From Akanthomyces muscarius (lineage: Eukaryota; Ascomycota; Sordariomycetes; Hypocreales; Cordycipitaceae): DNA of 64,000 nucleotides. Location: positions 4,774,001-4,838,000 of the forward strand of contig NC_079244.1 in the NCBI RefSeq assembly GCF_028009165.1, given 5' to 3'. Below the pieces are notes generated by a model that saw only the letters and a program-made list of their open reading frames with translations, did not search any database and had not been told where the DNA came from. Below, in pieces: positions 24,067 through 36,240 of this stretch (positions are counted from its first letter, which is position 1; each line of letters begins with the position of its first letter). A program made the translations under genes and the position numbers.

Positions 24067-27000
24067 ATGTACGCATCCATCACTCCGCCCTCCCTACCAG
24101 CCGCCATCTCGAAGCCATCGTGACCCGGTTTCCGACGTGACGTCCGCCATCGCTGGCCGGGCTTGGGCGCCTGTCCCATCGGCCACCTACTGACTTTCTC
24201 CTGCAGGGCTTCCAGATATTCCAGATATGATCCGGACCGGCGGTCGCGCTCTCCCAGGGACCGCTCGCCGGATCGCTTCGACCGTGGACCGCCGTATGAC
24301 CAGGATAGACGCCGCTCATCCGCCGAATCGAGAGGAAACCCCGGTGGCTTCCCCCCCAATCGCGACGGCTTCGGTGACTCCATGCGAAGAGACCCGCCGC
24401 GCGGTCCCAAGGCCCTTATCGACATGCCCAATGGTCCCCGCGGTGGCTTTGGAGGAGATTTTCGTGGCGGTCGCGGTCGTGGCAGGGGTCGCCCATGGCC
24501 TGCTCGCGATGATAGTAGAGAACGCGGCAGGGAAAGAGATGTTGACTTTCGCGACCGTTATCGCGATGACCGTAGCCGCGAGCGAGACCGCGATCACAGG
24601 GATAGAGAGTGGCGCGACCGGGGAGATTTTATTCGCAGGCGATCCCCCATTGGGCGACCCAGATCACCCAACCGAGACTTTAGGGATCGTGAACGCGATG
24701 CACCACCGCCAGTTGATGTGGAACGACCTCGTCGGGGCTCTCGTGACGCTGGGCCCCTTTCGGCTGGATCTACTGCATCTGACCAACCCTTCAGCGGCCC
24801 TTCGTTTGCTCGCGGAGGTGGCTTTATGAGAGGTCGTGGGAGAGGGGGACGAGGCGATTGGAACTCCGACCGAGGTAGAGGGCGCACTCCCTACGATGAC
24901 CGCAATGACCGCTATCCTAGGAGTCGTTCTCAAGAGGGACGCTGGGGTAGAGAGCGCGACGACCGAGACAGAGGGGACCGTTATCCTCCTGACGATGGCC
25001 GCAGAGATCTTCGTGACGACCGCGACAGATCTGACAGAGATCACCTTCGAGTCAAGCCAGATGCCCGCACGCCAAACCCGGCAGAGTCGGCACCGCAGTC
25101 CCGCGAGGTGTCGCCTCCTCCCATCGCACCATCCGCCCCAGCATTTGGCTCCGTACCAAATAGAGGATCGATATCCATCGACGGGACGGGAAAGCCGCCT
25201 TCCATGCCTCGGGCACATAGCGACCGTCCGCCTTCCTCAGGCCATTTGGGACCCGACAGCCCTTCCATGAGCACCCGTGGCCCCCCACAGGGCCCTAGTC
25301 GACAATTTGGCAGAAGAATACCGGACTCTCCCAAAGCTATGCGGTCGCAAACCTTTGCGTACGGAGGCGACTATCCAGAGCAACGCCGGCCCCGTAGTAG
25401 CGGAGCAAACTCTGATTCCATCACCGGCATAGAAAACCGATCGCGGTCCAATTACAGTGCCGAGCCAGGCGAGATTGTTAAAAGCGAAAACGACACGCAA
25501 GACTCGAAACACTTGGCTGCCGATCTCGATGAAGGTGAACTTCCCCAAGAAGACGAAACGCCGTCAGCTCAAAAGCCCGATACCAAAGCTGTCCCGCTGA
25601 GGGTAACTCGTAAGCGGAAACGACCTGTCGTTGGGGTTGTTCGATTTTCCCTCCCGCCGAAGACTTCGAAAGACGATGACTCTGAATCCGACGATGACGA
25701 AGATATGGCCGACTACTTTGACATGGAGATCAGTAAAACTGAAGCCGAGCTGAGCAAGCTCCATCAGCCTGAATTGCCACTCGAAGTCCTTTCGCGCTAT
25801 GCCTCGCTCTCTCATGGAGCAATGGTGAAAATACTCAATGACCATGAAAGGTTGACCGAGATGCTTGGCGAACCACCGGAAGGCATTGCGATTGCCCCGA
25901 CCAAGGAAGAAGTGGAGGTGGCCAAGCCTGTCCAGGACGAAGCTGCTGCAGCAGAACCCCAGCCAAAGCCAGAAGAAAGCACTCCCGCCTTCGCTGATGT
26001 TCCGGAGGCGACCAAACCCGAGGAGTCGACTGTTTTACCTGTGGCTACAGTTCCGGAGCCTGAGAGCAAAGCAAAAGAGCCAGGGCAGAAGCTAGAGCAG
26101 GCACCAGAGCAGGCACCAGAGCAGGCGCCAGAGCAGGCGCCAGAGCAGCGACCAGAGCAGCGACCAGAGCAACAGCCAGAGCAACAGCTAGAGCAGGAGC
26201 CGGAGCAGAAGCTTGAACAGGAGCCGAAGCAGAAGATGAAGCAAGAACTCGGACAAGAGCCCAAGCAAGCACCGAAAGAGCCGGAGAAAGAACCGGAAGA
26301 GCCAAAGCAAGGGCTGAGGCGAGAGCCGGAGCAGAACCTAGAGAAAGGGCCGAGACAGGGGCTGGAGCAAGGGCCGGAGCGGGAATTGGAGCCCGAGCAG
26401 CAGGCCACAGTGGTACTGCCGGTTCCTGAAGTCGACGACGCCATCAAGGAGCCAGTACCTGAACCTGAACCCCAAGTCAACGGAGATGCACAAGCTGCTC
26501 ACCAACAGCCGGTGGAATCCAAGACACTCGAACCTCTCCTGGCAATGGAAACCACCGACACGGGATCCAAGGTACCTAGCACTCCTTCACAAGTCGAGGA
26601 CGATGAGACGGAGTCTGAAGACGAGGCGTACCTGGACGTTGATGCTATTCGCCAGTACATGACTACTCCACCACCCGACAGCCTTCCAACTTTCGCCTCG
26701 AAGCCCTGGGAAAAGGACACTGACTTCTTAGCAAGTCTTCATCCTGATCCCGAGGTCGATAAATACGTTGCGCAGCACATGGACAAAGTCCACCTTGATA
26801 GGGATCATGAACAAAATGAGCAGCGCCACGTGTACGCAGACAATTATATCCGCTATCTCGATTTCACGACCTCGAGCGATCCGGTTGCGGTCAAGAGTCG
26901 AGACAAATTCTCCGTCACAATGCCAATTCCAGAACCCGCTGCCGCTGCGACGCCTGAGCCAAAGCCCGAAGGCCGTACGTCAGGACGTCGCTTCGCCTCC

Positions 27001-30000
27001 GAACGTGATCTTGAGCGAGTTCTTCAAGCCTCTATGCGTGAAGATGAGGAGCGAAGGGAACGTGAGCTTAGAATACAAAAGGAAAAGTACCGCAGCGAGA
27101 AGGAGGCTGATATACCTAGCATGTACTGGGACGCCGAAGAACGCCAGAGCGTACAGTACTGGGATCATTCTGGCTACGTGCCGCAAGACCGGCTAGTATC
27201 TACTTGGCAGGTCCTTGCGCCGACAAACAACTTTACAAAGGAGGAATCAGAACTTTTCGAGAAGCGATATCTGGAGCATCCTAAGCAATGGGGCAAGATT
27301 GCAGAAGTCATTCCCAACCGCGACTTTGGCACATGCATCCAGTATTATTACCTTATGAAGAAGGACCTCAATCTCAAAGAGAAGCTTAAGAAACAGCCCA
27401 AGAGGCGCAAGAAGGGCCGAGGCAAGCAGCGTTCTAGTGCCCTGATGTCTGAACTTGGCAATGCGGATCCCGAGACGGAAGATAATCAGGAAACTGGAGA
27501 AAATGGCGAGAGGCGTCGGCCGAGACGCGCTGCTGCTCCTACATGGGGCTTTGAGCAGCCTCCCATTGATCCTGATACTTCTACGCCTGTCTCAACCCCA
27601 GGTCGCCGTGGCCGAGGCGAAGGAGGAGAAAAGTCCGACGGACGGAGGCGCGGCAGAAAGTCAGCCAAAGACAAGGATAAGGAGGCCAAAGAAAAGAAGA
27701 CTAACCAGTCATTGTCCGCCGCATCTACTCCTGGACCAAGCAAGGGAAGACCACGGTCGTCTTCACGTATGCCTGAAGGTCCTGTACCAGCGACCAACGA
27801 AATCCATCCCGCGATACCCAACTTCGAGCAGGCTATCCCCTCTGGCATCCAGCCGCCGTTTTCTGTCCATTCGCAGCCTATGACTGGCATCGAAAGGCAG
27901 GTCACGCCTGTAGCCCCGCCTCCCATAGTAGATGTGCTATCGGCGCCGTCTCTTAGGCCGGAGCCGCCGCCCCCACCCCAGCCAGCAATGGCAACGTTCA
28001 ATCTGTCACAGTCCAGCCAAGATCGGAAGGCGGCTACGCAAGCATCTAGTTACTGGAGTGTATCCGAATCCAACGATTTCCCATTGCTTCTTGCAGCATT
28101 TGGGTCGGACTGGAACGCTATTGCAAATCACATGGGCTCCAAAACTGCTGTCATGGTAAGTTGATGCAGCAAATGAAAAGCCGAGATTGCAAACAGCTAA
28201 CATTTTGCTGTAGGTCAAGAACTATTTTGTTCGCCAAAAGGACCAGACAAAACCGGAATTGGAAGCCATCGTGCAGGATGCAGACGCGAAACGTATGCGA
28301 GGTGAGAATCGACCCGATCCACCTCCGCATACGGCTGGTGGTCGTGGAAGACGATATGATGTATTGCCACCTGCACCAGGGCGACCGGGACCATTTGGCG
28401 TTCCACCAGGTATGGAAATGCACAATGAACCGCCACCGCCAGTCAAGCAGGACGCTGGACTGCCAGGCCGTGCGCCAGCGTACCCCGCCTACGGTGTCCC
28501 CATTGCAAAGGCACCTGCACAGGGTCTTGGGCCGCCGGCAGGACAACCTGTCGGAGCCCAAGCCGCACCACCGCCAGTCGGCCCGCCGCTTTCTCCCTCC
28601 CGCACTGGACGTGGACCCCCGCCTGCCTTTGGATTTCCGGACCGTGAGCGAGATATTCGCGGATCCCTTCCACCGAAAGCACCTGGTGCTGGCAGTCCTG
28701 ATATTCGAGATCAGCGAGCCTTGCACGAGCGCCAGAAAGCAGATCTTGCACTTCGCGATTCTCACATGCGCGAGAGAGAACGGGAGCGCGATCTTAGTCG
28801 TCAGTCTATGCGTGTTAAGCAAGAGGAGATGGCACCCCAACATGGAGGCTACGAGCCATTTGGCCATCGCCAACAGGCGAGCTTAGGACAAGGTAGACCT
28901 GATCCACTGTCTCTTGGACGACCGGCAACGACAGAACCGTCACGCAACTATGGCCAAGGGCCGCAGCCTGGCCGCGGATTGCTTGGCGATCCTGGCCCTG
29001 GCCACTCACCGCCTATGGCGAGACCAATGTCCACGATGGGCTCGCGACCACCATCTGGAGAGCTTTACCCTTCCCATCCTCCTCCCCAATCGAGTACTCC
29101 TGGGTCCGTTGGTGGCTTAGCGAAGCCTTCTGAGCCACGTAAGACGTCGAACATCATGTCTCTTCTGAATGACGACCCTCCACCAGCACCAAAACGGGTC
29201 AGCGAAGTTGCGGCTCGAGCTGTCGCAACTCCACCGCCACAGCCCATGTCGCGGCCGCCCCCCTCACAACAGCAGGCCGCGCCTTTGCGTCGTGAACCGG
29301 AGCCAGGGTATCACTCATATGGTCGCAACCCTCCTCAAGCGGCTCCTGCAGGCATGCCTTCGCTCAAGCCATCGCAGCCTCCCCCAATGTCGGGATCGCG
29401 GATGGCAATGGAAGCTCAGCCCGAGCGTGATTACTACCGATCACATGCATACCCCTCTGTACAACAAAACACGGCCACGAACTCGCCGCCGACGGCCCCT
29501 CATCGATATGCTCCTCCGCCTTCACAAGCATACCAGCCGCAGCCTGGCTACCCGACTCAATACGGCTCCGCGCCGCAACCGCACGCAGCCTCACCGCCTC
29601 CTCAGTATGCCGGCCACGGAGCTCCCAGAGGACGGGACCATGGGCCTCCTCCTCCGCAGAACGTTCGTGACCAGGGCTGGCCTTCTCATCAGCAGCCTCC
29701 TGGCAACGGCTGGCAACAGGGCCCCGGGCCTAAGACGTCACAGGGCCCGCCACCACCGCAGTCGTGGTCTCCAGCTCCGCAATCGCAGCACCCCTCCCAT
29801 CCACACACAGTTAGAGATGAGCGAGCGTACAGCACGCAGCCCATGCAGAGTCGCTACGCACCGCCGCCAGCAACCTCGCGGCCTCCTGACCCAGGGCCGC
29901 CTTACAACCGCTACTCGTCGACGCCCGTGCCACGTGATCCGCGAGAAATGCCCGGCCGGAGCTACACTCCCGTCGGTTATGACAACCGAGGGCCGCCACC

Positions 30001-30148
30001 TCCTCCCCAGGGTCCAGGAGGGTATCCGCAACCGGACCCGCGAGACCCAAGAGATCCACGAGATCCAAGAGACCCGCGGGATATGATGTCGAGAGGACTG
30101 CGACCGCAAGACTCGTATGACAGACGCCAGGATCAATATAGACGGTGA
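24067..30148 (+). CDS. snt1: Snt1-like SANT-domain corepressor subunit, Set3-type histone deacetylase complex
   Basis: I propose three exons: 24067-24119, 24207-28155 and 28214-30148, giving 1978 aa. The tiny first exon (MYASITPPSLPAAISKPS) is joined through an 87-nt intron with a CTGAC branch point and CTGCAG acceptor; the second intron (28156-28213) splits SANT2. An Arg/Asp/Ser/Gly-rich, RS- and RG-like N terminus (about 20-290) is followed by an acidic region, a Pro-Glu-Gln repeat (about 646-750), SANT1 (about 1018-1075, FTKEESELFEKRYLEHPKQW) and SANT2 (about 1300-1345, YWSVSESNDFPLLLAAFGSD, then KNYFVRQKD), and a long Pro/Gln/Arg-rich tail. Paired SANT domains in a very large protein are characteristic of Snt1/NCoR-SMRT corepressors that scaffold histone deacetylases in the nucleus. 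The alternative, another paired-SANT chromatin protein, is less likely. Confidence 0.87.
26080..26403 (+). repeat. Pro-Glu-Gln tandem repeat inside the Snt1-like gene
   Basis: Imperfect 12-15-nt units encode tetra- and pentapeptides of the form APEQ, RPEQ, QLEQEPEQK and variants, over about 105 residues. The start of the array is most regular (four successive APEQ) and it decays towards the 3' end, as expected of slippage followed by drift. Confidence 0.9.
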
Positions 30149-30809
30149 TTGGGTGGGTTTTTTCTTCTGTATTTCTTTTCGTTATTTCAGAACTCTTGTT
30201 TATTACAGCGGCCGAAGCAAAGGAGTGGGAGTAGGAGCAAATGGAAAAAGGGCATGCACGAATTTCATTACGAGCATTCGGTGTTGGATACCAATGGTTT
30301 AGGGGATGTATGCATAGTTTGGGGTGGTCTTTTGCTGAATGGTGCTAGGCGCACTTTTGTATTTGTTTGATTTTAAAAGGTGTTTTCATTCTTGTAGTTT
30401 TTCCCCATCGCCATTCTTTTACCCGTGCCGGATTGCTACCCTTGTATCATTGGATTCTACTTTCGCTGGAGGAAGATGGCATCCAAAGTATCGATAGTCT
30501 GGTGTGTGGGCACCGTAAAACTTGAATCAGATCTCTGATTTAAATGCATTCGAAATTAACCATACCTTTTTTGTCTCTAACGGCTGCGGGATTGAACTGC
30601 CTGTGTCTCGTCATGGCGTTGACGTCGTGTGGGTCTGCACCGTGGCGGATCTGGCCGCCCCTCTACGCGACGACGCGACCAGGAGAGACGAGCGTTCGAA
30701 TCCAACGCCTGCAACACCGCTGCCATTTCTACTCATAGGGGCGGGGAAAAACGAAAAGAACAATCGGCGCGCACCTGAGGGACACATATATTGCGAAGCA
30801 AGAAACAGT
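30149..30809. other. Intergenic region
   Basis: The spacer holds the 3' UTR of the Snt1-like gene and the promoter of the Dad1 gene, transcribed in the same direction. No further exon is supportable. Confidence 0.5.
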
Positions 30810-31335
30810 ATGGCTTCGGGTCACCGCGGCGCATCCGTGGGTCCGTCCCGCGACAAGTCGTATTTCGAGCAGCAGCGCGAAGCTCTCCTCGGCGACATTG
30901 CCATGGTACGCGCGGCTCATTTTCCTTGTTCTCAACCCTTTTCGCGCAGGCTCAGCCGGCTAATGTCGCACGAACAGAGCTTTGAGCAGGTCCTCGGCAA
31001 CATTAACAAGTTGAATCGGTCGCTAGAGTCCATCATCGCGGTACGTTTTGCATGCGACCCTCCCGCGGGGTAAGCCCACGTTGGACTAACTGTGTTGTGT
31101 ATGTGTATAGGTGGGAAACGAGTTCTCGTCGGTGGAGACGCTGTGGTCGCAGTTTGAAAACGTCATGGGCAAAGACGAGACGGCCGAGAAGCAGGGCGAG
31201 GGCGATAACGAGGGAGAGGAGGAGGAGCAGTCGTCATCGCCGCCGCAGCAGCAGTCGCAACAGCGGCAGCAAGGATCGGGGCCGAGATCGAGGGGTGTGA
31301 AGCGGGAGGCGCAGAGCGATGCCGAGGAGGAATGA
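30810..31335 (+). CDS. dad1: DASH complex subunit Dad1
   Basis: Three exons (30810-30905, 30978-31040, 31111-31335) give 127 aa; both introns are phase 0. The core reads [35 protein letters not shown] and [20 protein letters not shown], which is the Dad1 signature. Dad1 is a small coiled-coil subunit of the DASH/Dam1 ring that couples kinetochores to microtubules. The C-terminal 55 residues are acidic and Gln/Ser-rich with no counterpart in the short yeast protein, so this protein is longer than the 94-residue yeast one. The gene is convergent with the Rho4 gene. Confidence 0.92.
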
Positions 31336-31973
31336 ATGATACCCCAGGGACTTTCCTGTCCCAGATATACTCTCTACTAGATTGGAGAGAGTACAATATA
31401 CATGAGATATGAACTGCATACATTCACAGTCGAGCTACGATCGGATGTTCGGTTTTAAAAGCATTGTAAATATTATTTTCAGCCTGTTTTGCGCCTGTCT
31501 TACCCCCGTGATGGCAGAGAGAGAAAGAGACGAAGAGGAGGGGGCATCCGGGCCATACCACTGTCTACAACAGGAAATAATGACAGATGAAGAATAAGAA
31601 AGTAATATCAACAAAGGAAAGCACTTTCGTCAACACTCTTTCGCGACAAGTGAAAGAGAAGCGTCATCCAGTATATACCCGCAAACACAAACAAACACAA
31701 ATCGAAAAAAGCAGCCCGCGCACTCCCTTTGGCAACCCGTCAAAAAAATAAAAAAAATTCAACAATGTCGTTCCCTTTCTCGCTGTCGTATAATGCCATA
31801 AATAAATAGAAACAGTAGTAACCCAAAAGTTGTGCCAGAAGAAGAGTCGAAGACAACAAAACAAAAAGAAGAAGAAATTCGTTCAATACGGTTCATTCAT
31901 TAGAAGATAAGAGCCTTGTTCGTCAGCTGTACAGTAAAACAGGTTCTCTCATTTTACTCAATTTGTTTTGTGT
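31336..31973. other. Convergent intergenic region
   Basis: The 640-nt AT-rich spacer between the Dad1 and Rho4 stop codons probably consists of both 3' UTRs. No coding exon is supportable. Confidence 0.5.
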
Positions 31974-32959
31974 CTAGAGAAACTGGCACTTTCTCTTCTT
32001 CTTCTTGGCCTTGAGGGGCGGCAGGGGTTTACCCTCGGCGTTGGCAGCCTGGGCGGCGGCGGCGGCCGACTCGACGTTTCTGCGGTCGTTGGCGACAATG
32101 GTGAGGATGGCGCGCTCAAAGATCTCGTCGACGCCGAGCATCTCCTTGCTGCTGCACTCCATGTACTGGGCGTCCATCTTCTGGGCGACGGCGCGCCCTT
32201 GCTCCGCGGTGACGGGCGTCAGGCCCTGCGTCTTGAGCATGTCGATGCACGTTCGCTTGTAACGCAGGTCCGATTTGAGGCCGACGAGGATGAGCGGCGT
32301 GTAGGGGCAAAAGTGGAGAACTTCGGGGTACCACTGCAAAAATCGGAGAATTAGCACATGTCAAGAGGCCAAGTAAGAGTAGAGTTGCTTACCTTGTCGA
32401 GCACATTGTCCAGCGAGTTGGGACAGTCAATGGCGAAGCAGACGAAAATCAAGTCAGTCTCTGGGTAAGAAAGCGGGCGAAGGCGGTCGTATTCCTCTTG
32501 TCCAGCAGTGTCCCACAGAGCCAGCTCTACGGTCTTGCCAGAAGGCGGATGGACGGGGTAGGTGATGTAGTTTTCGAAGACAGTCGGGACGTATTTCTGT
32601 TTAGCACACTTCGTTAGCGATCATTGATGCGCTTTGCTGTCGCTTGATCGCAAATTTGCAACTTGGGGCGCATAAGTTTGCGAGTTGTTGATTCTTCGCA
32701 CCTCTGGAAAGTAGCCCTGGCTGTAGCTGATGAGCAGACACGTCTTGCCACAGCCGCCGTCGCCGACGACGACAATCTTCTTGGAGTAGGTGGGCGGCTC
32801 TGTGACGTGCGTCGCGGCTGACTCGCGGCCCGAGGCGGAGCTCATCGTGGTGCTCACGGTGCCGTCGCTAGATCTCGTCCGCTGGTTGCGGCGCGGCTGG
32901 TCGTAGTTTGCCGAACCGTAGTATGAATTGCGGTATTGCTGTTGCTGCTGCGTCGCCAT
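31974..32959 (-). CDS. rho4: Rho-family small GTPase, Rho4 type
   Basis: Three exons (32959-32702, 32596-32393, 32333-31974) give 273 aa. The GTPase boxes are complete: G1 GDGGCGKTC, switch [11 protein letters not shown]3 [21 protein letters not shown]4 GLKSDL (Rho4-type variant of TKxD) and G5 ECSSKE, ending in a lysine-rich tail and the prenylation box CQFL. An N-terminal extension of about 60 residues, Gln- then Ser/Thr-rich, precedes [13 protein letters not shown]; this long extension and the sequence TPVTAEQG fit Rho4 rather than Rho1 or Cdc42. Rho4 GTPases act at the plasma membrane in septation and wall formation. A GT microsatellite lies just upstream of the start at about 32965-32981. 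The gene diverges from the BTB gene. Confidence 0.9.
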
Positions 32960-33954
32960 TGTCTTTGTGTGTGTGTGTGTGTTTTAGACAGGCCAACAAA
33001 AAAAAAACACGTCGAGGAATGTGCGACGTATGATTTGTCTGCGATTTTTCTTCTCCCCTTTGCGACAGAGCAAGGTGACAAAGTGCCCTTTTTGGTCAAA
33101 CGTTGCCTAGGTGATTCAAGATCCTCGGAGGGGCTGCGTTTGTCCGATGGCGGGCGAATCAGTGACACAGATTTCTTGTGCTAGCCTTGCGATAACTCTG
33201 GTGATGATGAAGTAGATTCCGTGTAGCTTCAGAATTCAGATGCTATATTCGCGCGCAAAAAATATAGTCAGCGAAGCAGAAAAAAGTGTTATGTTGAGAG
33301 GAAAGAAAGCTGGGGTGATTGTCAGAAGCTTGAGTGGGCAAGCTTTCTTTCAGCGGGCTCTGGGTGGTGTGGTGCTGGCGGCCCAAAGTAAATATGTTGG
33401 CAGGGCAACGCCACTACCCTGGTCGCAGGCTTTGTTCAAAACACGAGCTGTCGCGGGGCTGGCCGCTGCTGGATATAAAGTGCCATTTATTCGTGGCGCA
33501 AGGAGGGGCTAGGATCGATTAGAGCAGGGACTTAGAGGTGTCCTGGAGCTTAATGGTAAATGGCTTACTACCAGTATGTGCATTCGTGCGGGTATGGAGT
33601 CGCATGCTGTGGATGGTCGTGCGGCAGCGCGGATGCCTCGATGGCCTCGAGGAGAAAATGTAGTGTAACATGAGGGCTGAATGTGCACAGATGGTGGGAC
33701 TTCACAGGTCAATGATTCCAAGTCCGACTTGAGAGCGAGTCTGCAATGTAATGCTAGATGGCGCGTGCTGGCCTGAACGGCCGCCGCTGGTTGCTGCCAG
33801 CTGGCGATGCGCGTCCGTTTGCTGCCGGCCGATGCGTTTGACGCAGCAGCCCCTTGAAAAACATGTGCATACTGAATCGAAACTTCTTCCCTTGCAAGAT
33901 CTCTTTTCATCTTTCTTTCCTCCCAGCATCACTGAACTATTGTTTCCGGCTTCA
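32960..33954. promoter_or_regulatory. Divergent promoter region, Rho4 and BTB genes
   Basis: A 1-kb spacer between diverging start codons must include both promoters. Apart from a TG-type microsatellite beside the Rho4 start and an A run at 32999-33007, no distinctive element was recognised. Confidence 0.5.
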
Positions 33955-34942
33955 ATGGCAGACTCACACTTCACCAGCATCTTGGCTACGATCAGGTCTG
34001 GCGAGTTTAGCGATCTTAAATTCGTTTGTAACGATAAGGCGTTCTTTGTTCACAAGAACATCGTTTGTACGCAATCTAGTGTCCTGGACAGCACCATCAA
34101 AGTCAGATTGGCCGTAAGTTTGTTCCGATCACGGTCTACGACTTGGCGCCTTAGATACTTACGAATCATGACTTGCGCAGGAACCAGTGTCTGACACAAT
34201 TAGCATGCACGGCTTTGAGATACCAACCGTCGAAAGTTTTGTCCAATTCCTGTACACCGGGGACTATGCAAACACCAAGCAGGAAGGCCAGGAAGGCTCC
34301 CAGCAAGATGGAAATGTACGCCCGGAACTTCTGGGCCATATTCATTGCCGTGAGATTGCGTCCCGCTTTAAGGTGGACAGACTAATGAATCCGTCGCGAG
34401 CCAAACTTGAAGCACTGATCGATAAGCACCAAGACAGTAGTGACCTACGCTCAGCTCTGCCAGCTGCGATTCGCTTGGCACATACCGTATCGACCAGCCA
34501 AGACGTCATGGACTTGCTATCTGCCTCGGTCGCTCGAAACATTGACGAGATCATGGATGATGATCTTCTCTCCAACATTAGCGACGTGCCAGAGTTTCTC
34601 CTGGCCGTTTTGAAGCATTCTGCGCGCAATGCTTCGCAGCTCAAGACCGAGCGCGCCAAGAGAATGCAGGAACTGAAAGAGCAGGAACAGACAGCTTCAA
34701 CCATCCCGGAAGGGTCCCTGAAGCTCCCTCGTGACACGAAGTCATGGATAAATAATTATTGCAAAATGTCTTTCAACGCTGAGTTCACAGATGCATTCGA
34801 ACTGATCTGCCGAGGGTGCCATTCCAACCAGGATCTAGCCAAAATTCAAAAGCCCAAACCCTCCTCGCCATTCTTCGGTGCTCCTGCCTCATCACGTCCA
34901 CTTCTCTTCGGCTCAAACAAGGGGATGTTCGGCGGCGCCTGA
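33955..34942 (+). CDS. BTB/POZ domain protein
   Basis: Two exons (33955-34113 and 34181-34942) with a 67-nt GTAAGT...GCAG intron give 306 aa. The N-terminal BTB/POZ fold is clear: GEFSDLKFVCNDKAFFVHKN, IVCTQSSVLDS, then across the splice ISMHGFEIPTVESFVQFLYT and GDY. A helical C-terminal half follows, with a second Cys-containing block near the end (AFELICRGCHSNQDL) and a Phe/Gly-rich tail. Fungal proteins of this kind are often Cul3 adaptors, but the sequence shows no separate substrate-binding domain and the role is unknown. It stands 550 nt upstream of the Elongin C gene, which has the same fold. Confidence 0.85.
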
Positions 34943-35491
34943 GAAACACGTTTGCCAGTATGGAGTTTGGCTGCTGATTGCGACATTAACTTGGTTCAGA
35001 CGCAGGATACATTTTTGTACAGTACGACCGCATCCTGATGTTGACACGTCCACACCGACCCGCGAACAAATGTTTTTGCTCTTCCACCCCATAGATCGAG
35101 TCCTGAATTTTGCCGCAAGACAGACAGCGGGGAGGCAACGGCAAAGGCGGAGGCGGTGGTAACGGTTGGGGCGAGAGAACGGGTCTCAACTACGATTGAT
35201 GCAATGATTATTTCTCGCGGACCTTGAATGTACCATTTTTGCTGCTGGCGAAATTCCTTTATTCGTTCTGCTTGCGAAAGGATGTTTGTACAATAGCCCC
35301 ATGCAGGACGCTGTCGCGCCGTCGTCCCATTTCAGATAGCTCCGTGGTGGTCCGTGCACCACCACGAAAATTCAAGACGAAAATTCACGACGTGCCCGGC
35401 CAGCCAAATTTTGCCGTCTCCATCATCACGCCTGCACAGCTCCTCAAAGTCTTCGACGCCATTGCCGCTGCACCCAACCCATTGGCCCAGC
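34943..35491. promoter_or_regulatory. Intergenic region and Elongin C promoter
   Basis: This spacer holds the 3' UTR of the BTB gene and the upstream region of the Elongin C gene on the same strand. No exon is supportable. Confidence 0.5.
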
Positions 35492-36240
35492 ATGGCGACG
35501 ACGCAGACTCCCAGCAAGTACGTCACTCTCGTGTCGGGTGACGGCTTCGAGTTTGTGGTGCTGCGCGAGGCAACCATGATTAGCCCGATCATCAAGGGCA
35601 TGCTCGAGCCTAGAAGTGCGTGAATCGAATTTTCCCTCGGTCGGCCAAGTGGCTTTCCTTGCAGACACGACCTGTCGATGCTTGCAGATCAAATGCTTAC
35701 CAGAGACCAATTCGTTGCAGGCCAATTTGCTGAGGCCAAGGATGCACGCTGCGTGTTTCACGAAATGAGGTAAGCTCAACATGTTGTGCAACCATCTGCC
35801 CACGAACAGGCGGGGAGGGAATGACGATATAGGCGTCGCATCGCCGAGCTTTTTTCCTTGACAGAACAGCCGCGTTATTGGCATCTCGTCTTTGGCGGCG
35901 GCGCGTTCTGGGTGATTCTCAACTACACTTGAACCGACTGTTGCCTCCCCTCTTCAATTTGTGCCGTTTCCTCTGGGAGTGAAGGGCGTGGAGCTAATCT
36001 AGTCCGCCGACAGCGCCGTGGTCCTCGACAAGGTGGTCGAATACTTCCACTACTGGTACCGATACCGCAACAGCGAAGACGTGCCCGACATGGAGATTTC
36101 CGTCGAGATTTGCCTCGAGCTGCTGGCGGCGGCAGACTACCTGGGCTTGGACCAGTAAGCTGCCCAGCCCCCCCCCCCCCCCCCCCCCCCAGCTGGCCGG
36201 ATTCTGACTTGGTAATGGCAGGAGCAACATGAACAAATGA
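35492..36240 (+). CDS. elc1: Elongin C
   Basis: Exons 35492-35615, 35721-35769 and from 36014 encode the whole Skp1/BTB-like fold: YVTLVSGDGFEFVVLREATM, ISPIIKGMLEPRSQFAEAKD, CVFHEM, AVVLDKVVEYFHYWYRYR and EICLELLAAADYLGLDQ. Elongin C is the adaptor between Elongin A or other box proteins and cullin in nuclear ubiquitin ligases. The 3' end is ambiguous. Unspliced, the frame stops at 36156-36158 (105 aa). A good donor (GTAAGC at 36155), branch CTGAC and acceptor CAG at 36221 would instead remove a 67-nt intron containing 23 C and add SNMNK, ending at 36240 (110 aa). I give the longer span. Splicing is otherwise regular. Confidence 0.9.
36168..36190 (+). repeat. Poly-C tract, 23 C
   Basis: The run lies between the Elongin C stop codon at 36156-36158 and a possible acceptor at 36221, that is inside the putative last intron. 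Confidence 0.95.

Noticed and set aside
29169..30086. 305-residue plus-strand frame
   Set aside because: Out-of-frame shadow of the low-complexity tail of the Snt1-like gene.
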